DNA from: Thalassovita aquimarina
GTDB lineage: Bacteria > Pseudomonadota > Alphaproteobacteria > Rhodobacterales > Rhodobacteraceae
Direction of reading: 5' to 3'
DNA: 64,000 bases
Assembly: GCF_018219815.1 (NCBI RefSeq)
Contig: NZ_JADMKU010000018.1
Location: forward strand, 25,821-89,820
Below are positions 37,783 to 46,139 of the stretch, piece after piece (the first letter of the stretch is position 1; each line of letters begins with the position of its first letter). Both the position numbers and the translations under genes were made by a program. The notes beneath the pieces were generated by a model. That model was not told where the DNA came from. It searched no databases and worked only from the letters and a program-made list of their open reading frames with translations.

Positions 37783-39294
37783 TCACGCGGCTGTGTCAGT
37801 AGTGATCCCGGAAATCGCCTGGATCAGGTTGTCTTCGGTGACTTCCTCAGAGGTAAACGTGCACATGATCCGGCCGCTATACATCGCCACGATGCGATCG
37901 GAAACGTGCAGCACTTCAGGCATTTCCGACGAAATCACGATCACCGCGTATCCCTGCGCAGCCAACTCGCGGATCAGGTTGTGGATTTCGGATTTCGATC
38001 CGACGTCGATCCCCCGCGTCGGTTCATCAACGATCAGCACATTGGGATGCATCGACAACCATTTGCCGATGACGATCTTCTGCTGGTTGCCGCCAGAAAG
38101 ATTGCCAACCTGTTGCTTCCAGCCCGGCGTCCGTATGTCGAGCCTGTCGCGATACTGGTCGAAAATCGCGATCTCCGAACCTTCTGCCACGAACGGCCCG
38201 GCTTTCAGGTCATCGATCTGCGGCAAGGTCATGTTGTCCCTGCAGTTCATGCCCAGCACGAGCCCCTGCCCCTTGCGATCCTCGGGCACCAGCGAAATGC
38301 CCTTGGCGATGGCATCGATCGGCGAGTGGATGACGGTTTCCTCGCCGTCCAGAAGGATCGTTCCAGCGCTCGGTTCGCGCAGGCCGAACAGCGTCTCGGC
38401 GATCTCGGTGCGGCCAGCGCCAACAAGGCCATAGAAGCCAACCACCTCGCCCCTTCGCACCTTGAAACTGACGTCGTGAAACAAGTCGCCGCAGGACAGG
38501 TTGCGTACCTCGATCGCGACACCGCCCAATTCGTGATGCGACACGTTTCGCCTGAGGTCGAGCTTGCGCCCGATCATCAACTGCGTAACTTCATCCTCGT
38601 TGGTCTCTGCCGTCGTCAGCGTGCCCCGGTATTGCCCGTCGCGCAAAACGCTGATCCGGTCGGTGATCTTGAAGATCTCCTCCATCCGGTGCGAAATGTA
38701 GATGATCCCCACACCATGCGATTGCAGATCGGCGATCACATCGAACAGCACCACTTTTTCCGCGTCCGTCAGCGAAGCGGTGGGTTCATCGAAGATCACC
38801 GCCTTGGCGTCCACGGTGAGCGCGCGGGCGATCTCGACCATCTGCTGGTTGGCAATACTGAGATCGCCGACCCTGGTGCGGGCGTCGAATCCCACTTTCA
38901 GCTTTTGCAGGATCTCGTCGGTCTGGGCGTAAAGCCTGTCCCAGTCGACCAAGCCGAACCGCTTGCGCGGCAATTCGCCCAGATAGATATTTTCGGCAAC
39001 CGACAGTTCTTCGGCCAAGCTCAGTTCTTGGTGGATGAAGACGATCCCTTTAGATTTCGCCTCGAGCGGCGAGGTCATGACAACCGATTCCTCGCCCACC
39101 ACGATCCGGCCTTCTTCGGGCTGGTAGATACCGCCCAGAACCTTCATCAGGGTGGATTTGCCGGCGCCGTTTTCCCCCATCAAGGCATGGACCTCGCCGG
39201 GCATGACGCTGAAAGACACATTGTCGAGGGCGCGGACGCCGGGGAAGGTCTTGACGATCCCTTCGAGCCGGAGCGCCGGTGTTTGTTCGGTCAT
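37783..39294 (-). CDS. Sugar ABC transporter ATPase with two nucleotide-binding domains (RbsA/MglA type)
   Basis: 503 residues. First domain complete: Walker A GENGAGKST (about 39-47), Q-loop, signature LSIANQQMVEIARAL and Walker B AVIFDEPTASL (about 164-174). Second domain (about 260-500) has a degenerate Walker A GLVGAGRTE but an intact LSGGNQQKIVIGKWL signature and LIVDEPTRGIDVG, the usual arrangement in ribose/galactoside importers. ATG overlaps the upstream permease stop by four bases. Last gene of the SBP-SDR-permease-permease-ATPase operon. Confidence 0.95.
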   Translation of the reverse strand: MTEQTPALRLEGIVKTFPGVRALDNVSFSVMPGEVHALMGENGAGKSTLMKVLGGIYQPEEGRIVVGEESVVMTSPLEAKSKGIVFIHQELSLAEELSVAENIYLGELPRKRFGLVDWDRLYAQTDEILQKLKVGFDARTRVGDLSIANQQMVEIARALTVDAKAVIFDEPTASLTDAEKVVLFDVIADLQSHGVGIIYISHRMEEIFKITDRISVLRDGQYRGTLTTAETNEDEVTQLMIGRKLDLRRNVSHHELGGVAIEVRNLSCGDLFHDVSFKVRRGEVVGFYGLVGAGRTEIAETLFGLREPSAGTILLDGEETVIHSPIDAIAKGISLVPEDRKGQGLVLGMNCRDNMTLPQIDDLKAGPFVAEGSEIAIFDQYRDRLDIRTPGWKQQVGNLSGGNQQKIVIGKWLSMHPNVLIVDEPTRGIDVGSKSEIHNLIRELAAQGYAVIVISSEMPEVLHVSDRIVAMYSGRIMCTFTSEEVTEDNLIQAISGITTDTAA

Positions 39295-40292
39295 ACTCTT
39301 AACTCCTCTTTGCCCTTGAGGTTCAGTTGCCGGTCGAGGAACAGCACCGCGATCAGGATGCAGCCGATGACGAGGTTCACGGTTTCGGTATCAGCGCCGA
39401 TATGGCCCAGCCCCTTGCGCAGGAGCTGGATCGCGAGAACCCCGCCCAGGGTGGACAGGATCGACCCCGCCCCGCCGGTCAGCTTGGTGCCGCCAAGCAC
39501 CACCGCAGTGATCACCCAGAGTTCGTACAGTTCGCCGTCATTGGGATTCACCGACCCGCTTTCCGAATAGAAGACCACGGCTGACAACGAGGCCAGGAAA
39601 CCGATGATCATGAAGTTGATCATGATATGCGGCCCAACCCGGATACCGGCGTTCACTGCCGCGTCGCGATTGTCGCCGACCGCATAGGCATTGCGGCCAT
39701 GCACCGTGCGGTTCATCAGGAACCAGATCGCAGCCGTCATGACAATCAGAAACCAAGTGGCGGTGTGCAGGCCCAGCCACTGTGCCTCGGCGAAATCCAC
39801 CAGTGTCCAGTTCAGATGCGAAGTGGGCTGCTCGCCGTTATACATGAAGACCAGGCCGCGGTAGCCAAGCATCGATCCCAGGGTGACGATGAAGGCGTCC
39901 ACGCCCGTTTTCCACACGATCAGGCCGTTGATCGCACCCAGAGCGATGCCGGTCAGCAGCGCCAGCCCCCATGCGACCGGAATGACCCAATCCCCGAGAC
40001 CGGCGAAGAACGGCCAGGTCATGCAATCAAGCAGGATGACGGCCGACAACGCGAAGGTCGCGCCAACGGAAAGGTCGATGTTACCGTTGATCATGACGAT
40101 GGTCATGCCCAAGGCGATGATGCCGATCGGAGCCGACTGCTTGAACAGCAGCAGCATGTTGTCGAGATCCATGAAGGCTTTGTCGCTGAGCGAAAGGAAT
40201 TCCCCCGCCACTGTGAAGAAGATCAGTTCGACGACGATGAAGCCCCAGATGGCGCCGCGCTTCAGGAATGTGCTGAGAGTTCCGGGTTCCAT
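39291..40292 (-). CDS. Sugar ABC transporter permease (RbsC type), second
   Basis: About 333 residues with 8-10 hydrophobic segments. GIIALGMTIVMINGNIDLSVGATFALSAVI (about 55-85) and AVVLGGTKLTGGAGSILSTLGGVLAIQLLRKGL are family hallmarks. ATG chosen for AAGGAGGAG five bases upstream; the longer frame runs into the preceding permease. Two different permeases in this operon should form a heterodimer, less usual than the RbsC homodimer. Confidence 0.92.
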   Translation of the reverse strand: MEPGTLSTFLKRGAIWGFIVVELIFFTVAGEFLSLSDKAFMDLDNMLLLFKQSAPIGIIALGMTIVMINGNIDLSVGATFALSAVILLDCMTWPFFAGLGDWVIPVAWGLALLTGIALGAINGLIVWKTGVDAFIVTLGSMLGYRGLVFMYNGEQPTSHLNWTLVDFAEAQWLGLHTATWFLIVMTAAIWFLMNRTVHGRNAYAVGDNRDAAVNAGIRVGPHIMINFMIIGFLASLSAVVFYSESGSVNPNDGELYELWVITAVVLGGTKLTGGAGSILSTLGGVLAIQLLRKGLGHIGADTETVNLVIGCILIAVLFLDRQLNLKGKEELRV

Positions 40293-40305
40293 GATGACTC
40301 CTCCT

Positions 40306-41337
40306 TCACGCGATCTGGGACCAGAGCTTGCCGCGCTTGGCCGCGATGTCGAGCCAGACAGCAAGGATGATGATGATCCAGGTCACGACATACTGGACGT
40401 AGAACTGCAGACCGACGAGCAGCAGACCGTTCTGGATGAAGCCCAGGATCAGAACGCCGATTACGGTCTTGAAAATGGTGCCCGAACCGCCGAGCAGCGA
40501 CGCACCGCCGAGGATGACCGCAGCGAGGACTTCCAGTTCCAGCCCCTGGCCGACGGTGTTTTGCGACCCCAACGAGCGGCTGGCCTGTATCAGCCCCGCC
40601 GTGGCGACGCACAGGGCGGACATCAGGTAGCAGGTGAAGACAACACGCGCCCGCGGAATGCCCGAAAAGGTCGCCGCGACGCCATTTCCACCCACCGCGT
40701 AGACCTTGCGCCCGAACGGTGTCTTGGCCAAGACCATACCCAGAAAGGCCGCCAGAAGGGCAAACAGCAGGATCGGCACGGGAATACCCAGCAGGTCCCC
40801 CTGCCCGAAGACGCCGAACCAGGTGCCTTCCTTGTCGGAAATATCCATGTTCTTGCCGCCGGAATAGGTCAGCGTCAGCCCATGGATCGCAGACAGCATT
40901 CCCAAGGTCACGATCAGTGAATTGAGCTTCAGATAGCCCACCAGAAACCCGATGATCGCGCCCAGACAAAGGGTCATTGCGAACATCGCCGGGATCGCAA
41001 GCGTTGGTCCGATCTTGTCGTGCAGATCCAGCACGACGATGGTCGAAAACGACATCATCGATCCGACGGACAAGTCTAGATTTCCGCTGATGACGACAAA
41101 TGTCACGCCAAGGGCCATGACACCGAGTATGGCCGAAGACCGAACCACTCCCATGATGTTGTCAGGATCAAGAAACCGCTCGTTGGCGATCGTGAAACCG
41201 ATTATGAAAAACGCGAAGGCGACAAGGATCCCCTGACGGGCCAGAAAGCCTCCGATACTGGATTTCGACAGCCGTGTCATGGCTTCCTCCTTCAGGCTGC
41301 CGAAGCCGCCCATTTGATTGCCTGAGATGTTCGACAT
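40306..41337 (-). CDS. Sugar ABC transporter permease (RbsC type), first
   Basis: 343 residues. GVMALGVTFVVISGNLDLSVGSMMSFSTIVV (about 70-100) and AVILGGASLLGGSGTIFKTVIGVLILGFIQNGL match the family. Two in-frame ATGs, at 41337 and 41280, both have good ribosome sites (GGGGAGGATCAG and AAGGAGGAAGCC); I keep the first, with doubt. 27 bases after the SDR stop. Partner of the second permease 14 bases downstream. Confidence 0.92.
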   Translation of the reverse strand: MSNISGNQMGGFGSLKEEAMTRLSKSSIGGFLARQGILVAFAFFIIGFTIANERFLDPDNIMGVVRSSAILGVMALGVTFVVISGNLDLSVGSMMSFSTIVVLDLHDKIGPTLAIPAMFAMTLCLGAIIGFLVGYLKLNSLIVTLGMLSAIHGLTLTYSGGKNMDISDKEGTWFGVFGQGDLLGIPVPILLFALLAAFLGMVLAKTPFGRKVYAVGGNGVAATFSGIPRARVVFTCYLMSALCVATAGLIQASRSLGSQNTVGQGLELEVLAAVILGGASLLGGSGTIFKTVIGVLILGFIQNGLLLVGLQFYVQYVVTWIIIILAVWLDIAAKRGKLWSQIA

Positions 41338-41364
41338 CTGATCCTCCCCAATCCGATGGTGTTT

Positions 41365-42162
41365 TCAGATCAGCGTCATGCCTCCATCGATCATTACGAT
41401 CTGACCGGTCATGTAATCGCTTTCCCTGGATGCCAGGAACGTCGTCGTTCCGGTGATGTCCTCGGGGGTCGCGACGCGCCCCTTGAGAATCTCCGCCGAG
41501 AATTCCTGCATCGCCTGACCGGGCTTTTCGGCCGCGCCGATTTGCATCAGATCCTTGTCGACCTCCTCCCACATCTCCGTTGCGACGACGCCCGGGGCGA
41601 AGCCTGTCACGGTGATGTCGTGCTTGGCAAGGTCGCGCGCACCTGACTGGGTCAGGGAAACAACGGCCCATTTCGAGGCACAATAGGGGGCTACGTTGTC
41701 GAAACCCTGTCGGCTGGCGATAGATGCAGTGTTGATGATCTTGCCACTGGTGCCTTGCCGGATGAATTGCTGCGCGGCCTCCTGCATGCCGATCAGGCAG
41801 CCGAGTCCGTTGATGTCCATGATGAAATGCCAATTGTCCTCGGTCACATCGAGGAAGTTCATCGGCCTATTGACGCCGGCATTGTTGAACTTCACGTCCA
41901 GCTTGCCGAACACGTCGACCGCATGCCCGATCATTGCCCGCACCTGTTCCCGGTCGGCCACATCCACCTGGGCATGAGTGACCTTGGCACCGTTGCCATG
42001 CACCCTTCGGGCGTTGGCTTCGGCGACTTCCGCTACCAGATCGCCGTTGATATCCGCGAAGCAAACGTCGGCACCTTCGTCAAGCAGCGCTTCTCCGATG
42101 GCGCGGCCGATTCCCCGCGCGGCGCCGGTAACAATACAGGAACGTCCGGACACGCGACCCAT
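41365..42162 (-). CDS. Short-chain dehydrogenase/reductase (SDR)
   Basis: About 265 residues, classical SDR: NAD(P) motif TGAARGIGRA (12-21), NNAGV (about 91-95), Ser in TASIASRQG (about 143) and YCASK (Y157/K161 region), ending in the family-typical DYMTGQIVMIDGG. D at the end of beta-2 (CFADIN) suggests NAD+. It lies inside a sugar importer operon, between the binding protein and the permeases, so it probably oxidises the imported polyol or sugar. The SDR of the opposite operon is a relative, with similar MQEAA and DYMTGQ segments. Confidence 0.93.
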   Translation of the reverse strand: MGRVSGRSCIVTGAARGIGRAIGEALLDEGADVCFADINGDLVAEVAEANARRVHGNGAKVTHAQVDVADREQVRAMIGHAVDVFGKLDVKFNNAGVNRPMNFLDVTEDNWHFIMDINGLGCLIGMQEAAQQFIRQGTSGKIINTASIASRQGFDNVAPYCASKWAVVSLTQSGARDLAKHDITVTGFAPGVVATEMWEEVDKDLMQIGAAEKPGQAMQEFSAEILKGRVATPEDITGTTTFLASRESDYMTGQIVMIDGGMTLI

Positions 42163-42207
42163 GGCATCCTCCCGATAAGATAATACGTGTTGCTGTCTTG
42201 GGAAAAG

Positions 42208-42233
42208 CGGGCGCGGCTCCTCCGCCGCGCCCG
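42208..42233 (-). terminator. Intercistronic hairpin after the sugar-binding-protein gene
   Basis: On the minus strand CGGGCGCGG and CCGCGCCCG form a perfect 9-bp stem around an eight-base loop, followed by CTTTTCCC. It begins 15 bases after the binding-protein stop. The short U run suggests partial termination, leaving the binding protein more abundant than the membrane parts. Confidence 0.75.
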
Positions 42234-42247
42234 ACATCAAGCTGGTA

Positions 42248-43201
42248 TCAGAAGACCGGCTTGGTGAAGTCACCCATGTTGTCCTGAGTGATCTTCGGGG
42301 TATCGAAGTAATTCAGGAAGGGTACGTCCTTGCCCGACAGAACGTCGATCGCGGTCTGCAAGGCCGCTTCGGCATCGTCGACCGGCGACTGGTAGATCGA
42401 CCCCCAGTATTCGCCGCGTTCCATGGCTTCGTAGCCGACGGAGAAGTTGGTGGCGCCGACGAAGATGATACCCTCGCGACCGGCCGCCTTGGCGGCGTTC
42501 AGGGCACCTACGCCCATGTTGTCGTCACCAGCATAGACGCCATCGATGTCATCGTACTTGACGAGGAAGGCTTCCATGACTTTCTGCGACTTTTCGCGAT
42601 TCCAGTCGCCCGGCTGGGTTTCGACCAGGTCCACGTTCGGGCAAACTTCCGGCAGACGGTCGTCAAATCCTTTCTGACGCTCGATCGCGGTGGTGTAACC
42701 CGGCTGGCCCGAGATCTGCACGACGCGGGCTTCGTTTTCGATACCCATCTCCTTGAACTTGTCGCACATGATTTCGGCCGAACGCGCCCCTTGGGTGATG
42801 TTGTCGGGGCCCGAAAAGGACGCAACGAAGGGGAAGCCAGCTTCGGCAATGTTCGAGTTGGTCACGATCACCGGAATGCCGGCCTTTTTGGCCTTGCGGA
42901 CGGCGGGGATCACCGCCTCACCGTTGGTCGGCCAAATGATGATGGCGTCGACTTCTTGCTGGATCAGGTCTTCCATCTGGGCGATCTGACGAGCCACGTC
43001 GCCGCCCGCGTCGAGAACGACAGCGTCGACGTTGTCATTGGCTTCCGCTGCCTCGATGAAGGCCTTTTCGTAGGTGGTCTGATAGCTATCGACGCCGACA
43101 TTGTTCTGAGTGATGCCGATCTTGAAGCCGTCCGCCCAAGCGGCCCCGCCACACGTCATTGCAAGTGTAGTGGTCACGGCGAGTGCATTGCGAAGTTTCA
43201 T
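42248..43201 (-). CDS. Sugar ABC transporter substrate-binding protein (RbsB type)
   Basis: 317 residues. Signal peptide to about residue 23 (ATTTLAMTCGGAAWA). The mature part is a type I periplasmic fold (Peripla_BP_4): KIGITQNNVGVDSYQTTYEKAFIEAAEAND, MEDLIQQEVDAIIIWPTNGEA, VYAGDDNMGVGALNAAKAAGREGIIFVGATN. Such proteins bind pentoses, hexoses, polyols or related compounds; the exact ligand is not readable. It leads the minus-strand importer operon and is divergent from the HTH/solute-binding regulator. Confidence 0.94.
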   Translation of the reverse strand: MKLRNALAVTTTLAMTCGGAAWADGFKIGITQNNVGVDSYQTTYEKAFIEAAEANDNVDAVVLDAGGDVARQIAQMEDLIQQEVDAIIIWPTNGEAVIPAVRKAKKAGIPVIVTNSNIAEAGFPFVASFSGPDNITQGARSAEIMCDKFKEMGIENEARVVQISGQPGYTTAIERQKGFDDRLPEVCPNVDLVETQPGDWNREKSQKVMEAFLVKYDDIDGVYAGDDNMGVGALNAAKAAGREGIIFVGATNFSVGYEAMERGEYWGSIYQSPVDDAEAALQTAIDVLSGKDVPFLNYFDTPKITQDNMGDFTKPVF

Positions 43202-43311
43202 ATTGGATCTCCTCCCGGATGTCCCTGGATTGAACTCTGCCCCGCCTCCCTAGCGGGGAATCATCATTCGGGGGTCCGAACGATTGCCAATGAACATGGA
43301 CAAAACCGATC

Positions 43312-43365
43312 ATCCATTATGCACACAAAATATCCATTTTGATCTTTTTAACATCCAGAATGGAT
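43312..43365. promoter_or_regulatory. Three ATCCA boxes in the divergent promoter of the sugar-like catabolic island
   Basis: ATCCA at 43312-43316, 43332-43336 and 43353-43357, spaced 20 and 21 bases, with the last one completed to a perfect inverted repeat ATCCA-GAA-TGGAT (43353-43365). The region is AT-rich compared with its surroundings. Probable binding sites for the divergently encoded winged-helix regulator. Confidence 0.6.
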
Positions 43366-43421
43366 TCTTTTGGAATACGATCCGGGTGTCAATTGGAACA
43401 TTTTGAGGAGGGCCGGACAAG

Positions 43422-45242
43422 ATGACCGAACCAAAACCATCCATACTGAACAATTCACTGCGACGACAGGAAGAGGAGGCTCAAGCGCGACTGATGACCG
43501 TCATGGGTGCACATATGATAGACCAAGCGGTCGCGCCCCAGGGCAAAACCGAAATGCTCCAGATGATATCCTATCTGGAAGATTTCGGCAGCGAGCTTGA
43601 GGATTCGCTCGACCTTTTCGCGCCCAATCCCTACCTGCGGATGGCCCTGCACCTGCTGCGTGGCCATTTCGAAGCCAAAACGGTCACGCAGACCTCGCTA
43701 ATCGGTGCAAGCGGCGTGCCCTATGCCACCGCGAACCGCCGGCTGAAGGAAATGGTGGAGGCCGGACTGATCGACCAGCGCCCGCGCACCAAAAGCGGCA
43801 AGAGCTTCTCGTTGCACCCCAGCGACGAACTGCTTCAGAACTGGGTTCAACTGGCCGGGAGGCTTCGCCGCCTGACCACGGCCCGTTTCGAGACGGTCGG
43901 CACGACCACCGAGACCAAGGATTACTATTTCGGCGGCTCCTACTTGTCTGCACAGACGATCCCGCCGCTTCAGGTGCTTCCCGAACAGCTCAAGGTGCCT
44001 GGAGGGATCCGGGCCCTGGTTCATGGCGACCCGACCTTCATGGTGATGGACACGCTCAAGAAACAGTTCGAGCAAACCATCGGCACACAAATCCACCAGC
44101 GCGCCTTCTCCATCGACCGGCTGCGCGAGGAAGCGGTCAAGAACGCCGAACGTCCAACGAGCCGCTACGACATCATAGCAATCGACCTGCCCTGGGTCGG
44201 CGGCTTTGCCGAGAGCGGTGTTTTGATGCCGCTGGACGAAGCGATGGATATCGCCCGGCTTGACCCGGCGGATTTCCACACCGCCGGCTGGAAGGCGGCA
44301 CATTGGGGTGGCCGCCCTTATGGCGTGCCGGCCCAGACCACGCCCGAACTGCTGTTCTATCGCCGCGACCTGTTTGCCGAAGCTGGATTGGAACCGCCAG
44401 CGACAACAGATCAATTGCTTGATGCGGCGAAGGCGCTGCACGCGCCGCAGCGGGGCCGCTATGGCATCGCCTGGAATGCCGCCCGCGGCACCGCACTAGG
44501 CCATACCGTCCTGATGACCATGGCCGACTTCGGCCAGCCGATCCTTAATCTTCCGGAAGTCGCCGGCGGGTTCGACACCGATCATCTGGCGGACCACGAC
44601 TATCGCCCGACGATCGACACCGAGACAGGACTGCGAGCCGCGGAATTCTTGCTCGATCTTCTGAAATATTCGCCGCCCGACATCCTGTCGATGTCCTGGT
44701 ATGAACGGGTGCGCCCCTATGCTGCCGGCAGTATCGCCATGGCTTATGGCTATACGCTTCTGGCACCGTATTTCGAACTGGACCCTTCGTCACCGGCCCA
44801 CGGCCAGACCGGATATCTGCCACATCCAGCGGGGCCCGGTGCGTCGCCCGTGGCCCCCGTGGGCGGCTATGCGATGGGCATTCCGGCCAACCTGCCGCCG
44901 GAACGCGTTCCCGCCGCGGTCGAGGCACTGCTGGTCTTCACCTCTCCCCAGGCGCAGAAAATGTATATCGAGAACGGCAGCCGCACCAATTCGCGCTACT
45001 CGGTCGCCGCCGATCCTGAGGTGCGCCGGATATCGCCGATATTCGAGGCCGTCGACGGCATGTCCTGGCGCGACGAGCTTCAATTCTGGCCCCGCCCGCC
45101 GGTGCCCGAGATCTGCGACATCATTCAGATCTGCGGCGAGGAATTCCACGACATGCTGCGCGGGATCGTGACCCCGCGCGAGGCTTTGCGCCGCGCCCAG
45201 GACCGGGCCGACGCCCTGATCGAACCAAACGGTTTTACGTGA
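43422..45242 (+). CDS. One-component regulator: winged helix fused to a cytoplasmic ABC-type solute-binding domain
   Basis: 606 residues without a signal peptide or membrane segment. An N-terminal helical region (about 1-70) leads to a winged-helix domain (about 70-135: LRMALHLLRGHFEAKTVTQ ... VPYATANRRLKEMVEAGLIDQRPRTKSGKSFSL). From about 195 to 600 the sequence resembles extracellular solute-binding proteins of the carbohydrate group (LFYRRDLFAEAGLEPPATTDQLLDAAKAL, YEGPYAAGSIAMAYGY-like, GGYAMGIPANLPPERVPAAVEALLVFTSPQAQ). It should bind the effector in the cytoplasm and control the importer and the operon it leads. GAGGAGGG precedes the ATG. Fusion of this kind is uncommon. Confidence 0.85.
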   Translation: MTEPKPSILNNSLRRQEEEAQARLMTVMGAHMIDQAVAPQGKTEMLQMISYLEDFGSELEDSLDLFAPNPYLRMALHLLRGHFEAKTVTQTSLIGASGVPYATANRRLKEMVEAGLIDQRPRTKSGKSFSLHPSDELLQNWVQLAGRLRRLTTARFETVGTTTETKDYYFGGSYLSAQTIPPLQVLPEQLKVPGGIRALVHGDPTFMVMDTLKKQFEQTIGTQIHQRAFSIDRLREEAVKNAERPTSRYDIIAIDLPWVGGFAESGVLMPLDEAMDIARLDPADFHTAGWKAAHWGGRPYGVPAQTTPELLFYRRDLFAEAGLEPPATTDQLLDAAKALHAPQRGRYGIAWNAARGTALGHTVLMTMADFGQPILNLPEVAGGFDTDHLADHDYRPTIDTETGLRAAEFLLDLLKYSPPDILSMSWYERVRPYAAGSIAMAYGYTLLAPYFELDPSSPAHGQTGYLPHPAGPGASPVAPVGGYAMGIPANLPPERVPAAVEALLVFTSPQAQKMYIENGSRTNSRYSVAADPEVRRISPIFEAVDGMSWRDELQFWPRPPVPEICDIIQICGEEFHDMLRGIVTPREALRRAQDRADALIEPNGFT

Positions 45243-45260
45243 CTTGAGGAGGACTGAACC

Positions 45261-46070
45261 ATGGATCCCAATCGCCTGAAAGGAAAGAACATCCTGATCA
45301 CCGGTGCCGCACGCGGCATGGGGGCGGCCAATGCCGAGCATTTCGCCGAACAGGGTGCGAATGTCTGCCTCGGGGACCTCGACCTTGATGAGGCCCAGAA
45401 AACTGCCGACCGCATCAACGAACGCGGCAACGGCAAGGCGATTGCGGTCAAGATGGACGTGACCAAGCGCGAAGACAACGCAGCGGCGGTGGCCGCAACG
45501 GTCGAAGCCTTCGGCAATATCAACGTGGCCCTTTTCAATGCCGGGCTGAACAAACCCCGTTTCTTCATGGATATCGACGAAGACAACTGGGACATGATCA
45601 TGAACGTGAACACCAAGGCGATGTGGCTCGGCATGCAGGAAGCCGCCCGCCAGATGATCGCCCAGGGCCCGATGAAGGATCACCCTTACAAGATCATCAA
45701 TGTCGGATCGATCGCCTCGCGCAAGCCGCTGGTGGACGTCACCGTCTACTGCACTTCGAAATACGGCTGCCTTGCCCTGACCCATTGCGGCGCCATCGGG
45801 CTGGCCGAGCACAACATCACCGTCAACGGCTATGCGCCGGGCGTCGTCGTGACCCCGCTCTGGGAGCAACTCGACAAGGACCTTGTCGACATCGGGTTCA
45901 AGGAACGCGAAGGCCAGGCCTATGACGACATCGTCCGCGATGCGCTGCAGATCAAGCGGGTATCCTACCCCAACGACATCGTCGGCACCGCCTCTTTCCT
46001 GGCCAGCGACGACAGCGACTACATGACCGGCCAGATGATCCACATCGATGGGGGCTGGTGCATCCAGTAA
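45261..46070 (+). CDS. Short-chain dehydrogenase/reductase (SDR)
   Basis: 269 residues, classical SDR. ITGAARGMGAANAEHF (14-29) binds the nucleotide; D at the end of beta-2 (CLGDLDLDEA) favours NAD+; NAGLNKP, Ser in VGSIASRKP and YCTSKYG complete the active site. The end DYMTGQMIHIDGGWCIQ is typical. It follows the regulator by 18 bases. With the SDR on the opposite strand it probably performs one of two successive oxidations of the imported substrate (inference). Confidence 0.93.
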   Translation: MDPNRLKGKNILITGAARGMGAANAEHFAEQGANVCLGDLDLDEAQKTADRINERGNGKAIAVKMDVTKREDNAAAVAATVEAFGNINVALFNAGLNKPRFFMDIDEDNWDMIMNVNTKAMWLGMQEAARQMIAQGPMKDHPYKIINVGSIASRKPLVDVTVYCTSKYGCLALTHCGAIGLAEHNITVNGYAPGVVVTPLWEQLDKDLVDIGFKEREGQAYDDIVRDALQIKRVSYPNDIVGTASFLASDDSDYMTGQMIHIDGGWCIQ

Positions 46071-46139
46071 TCCCGGGGGCTTTGCCCTCCTCCCGAACAC
46101 CTGAACCAATACGGCGCCCACGGGCGCAAGGAGGCCTTT

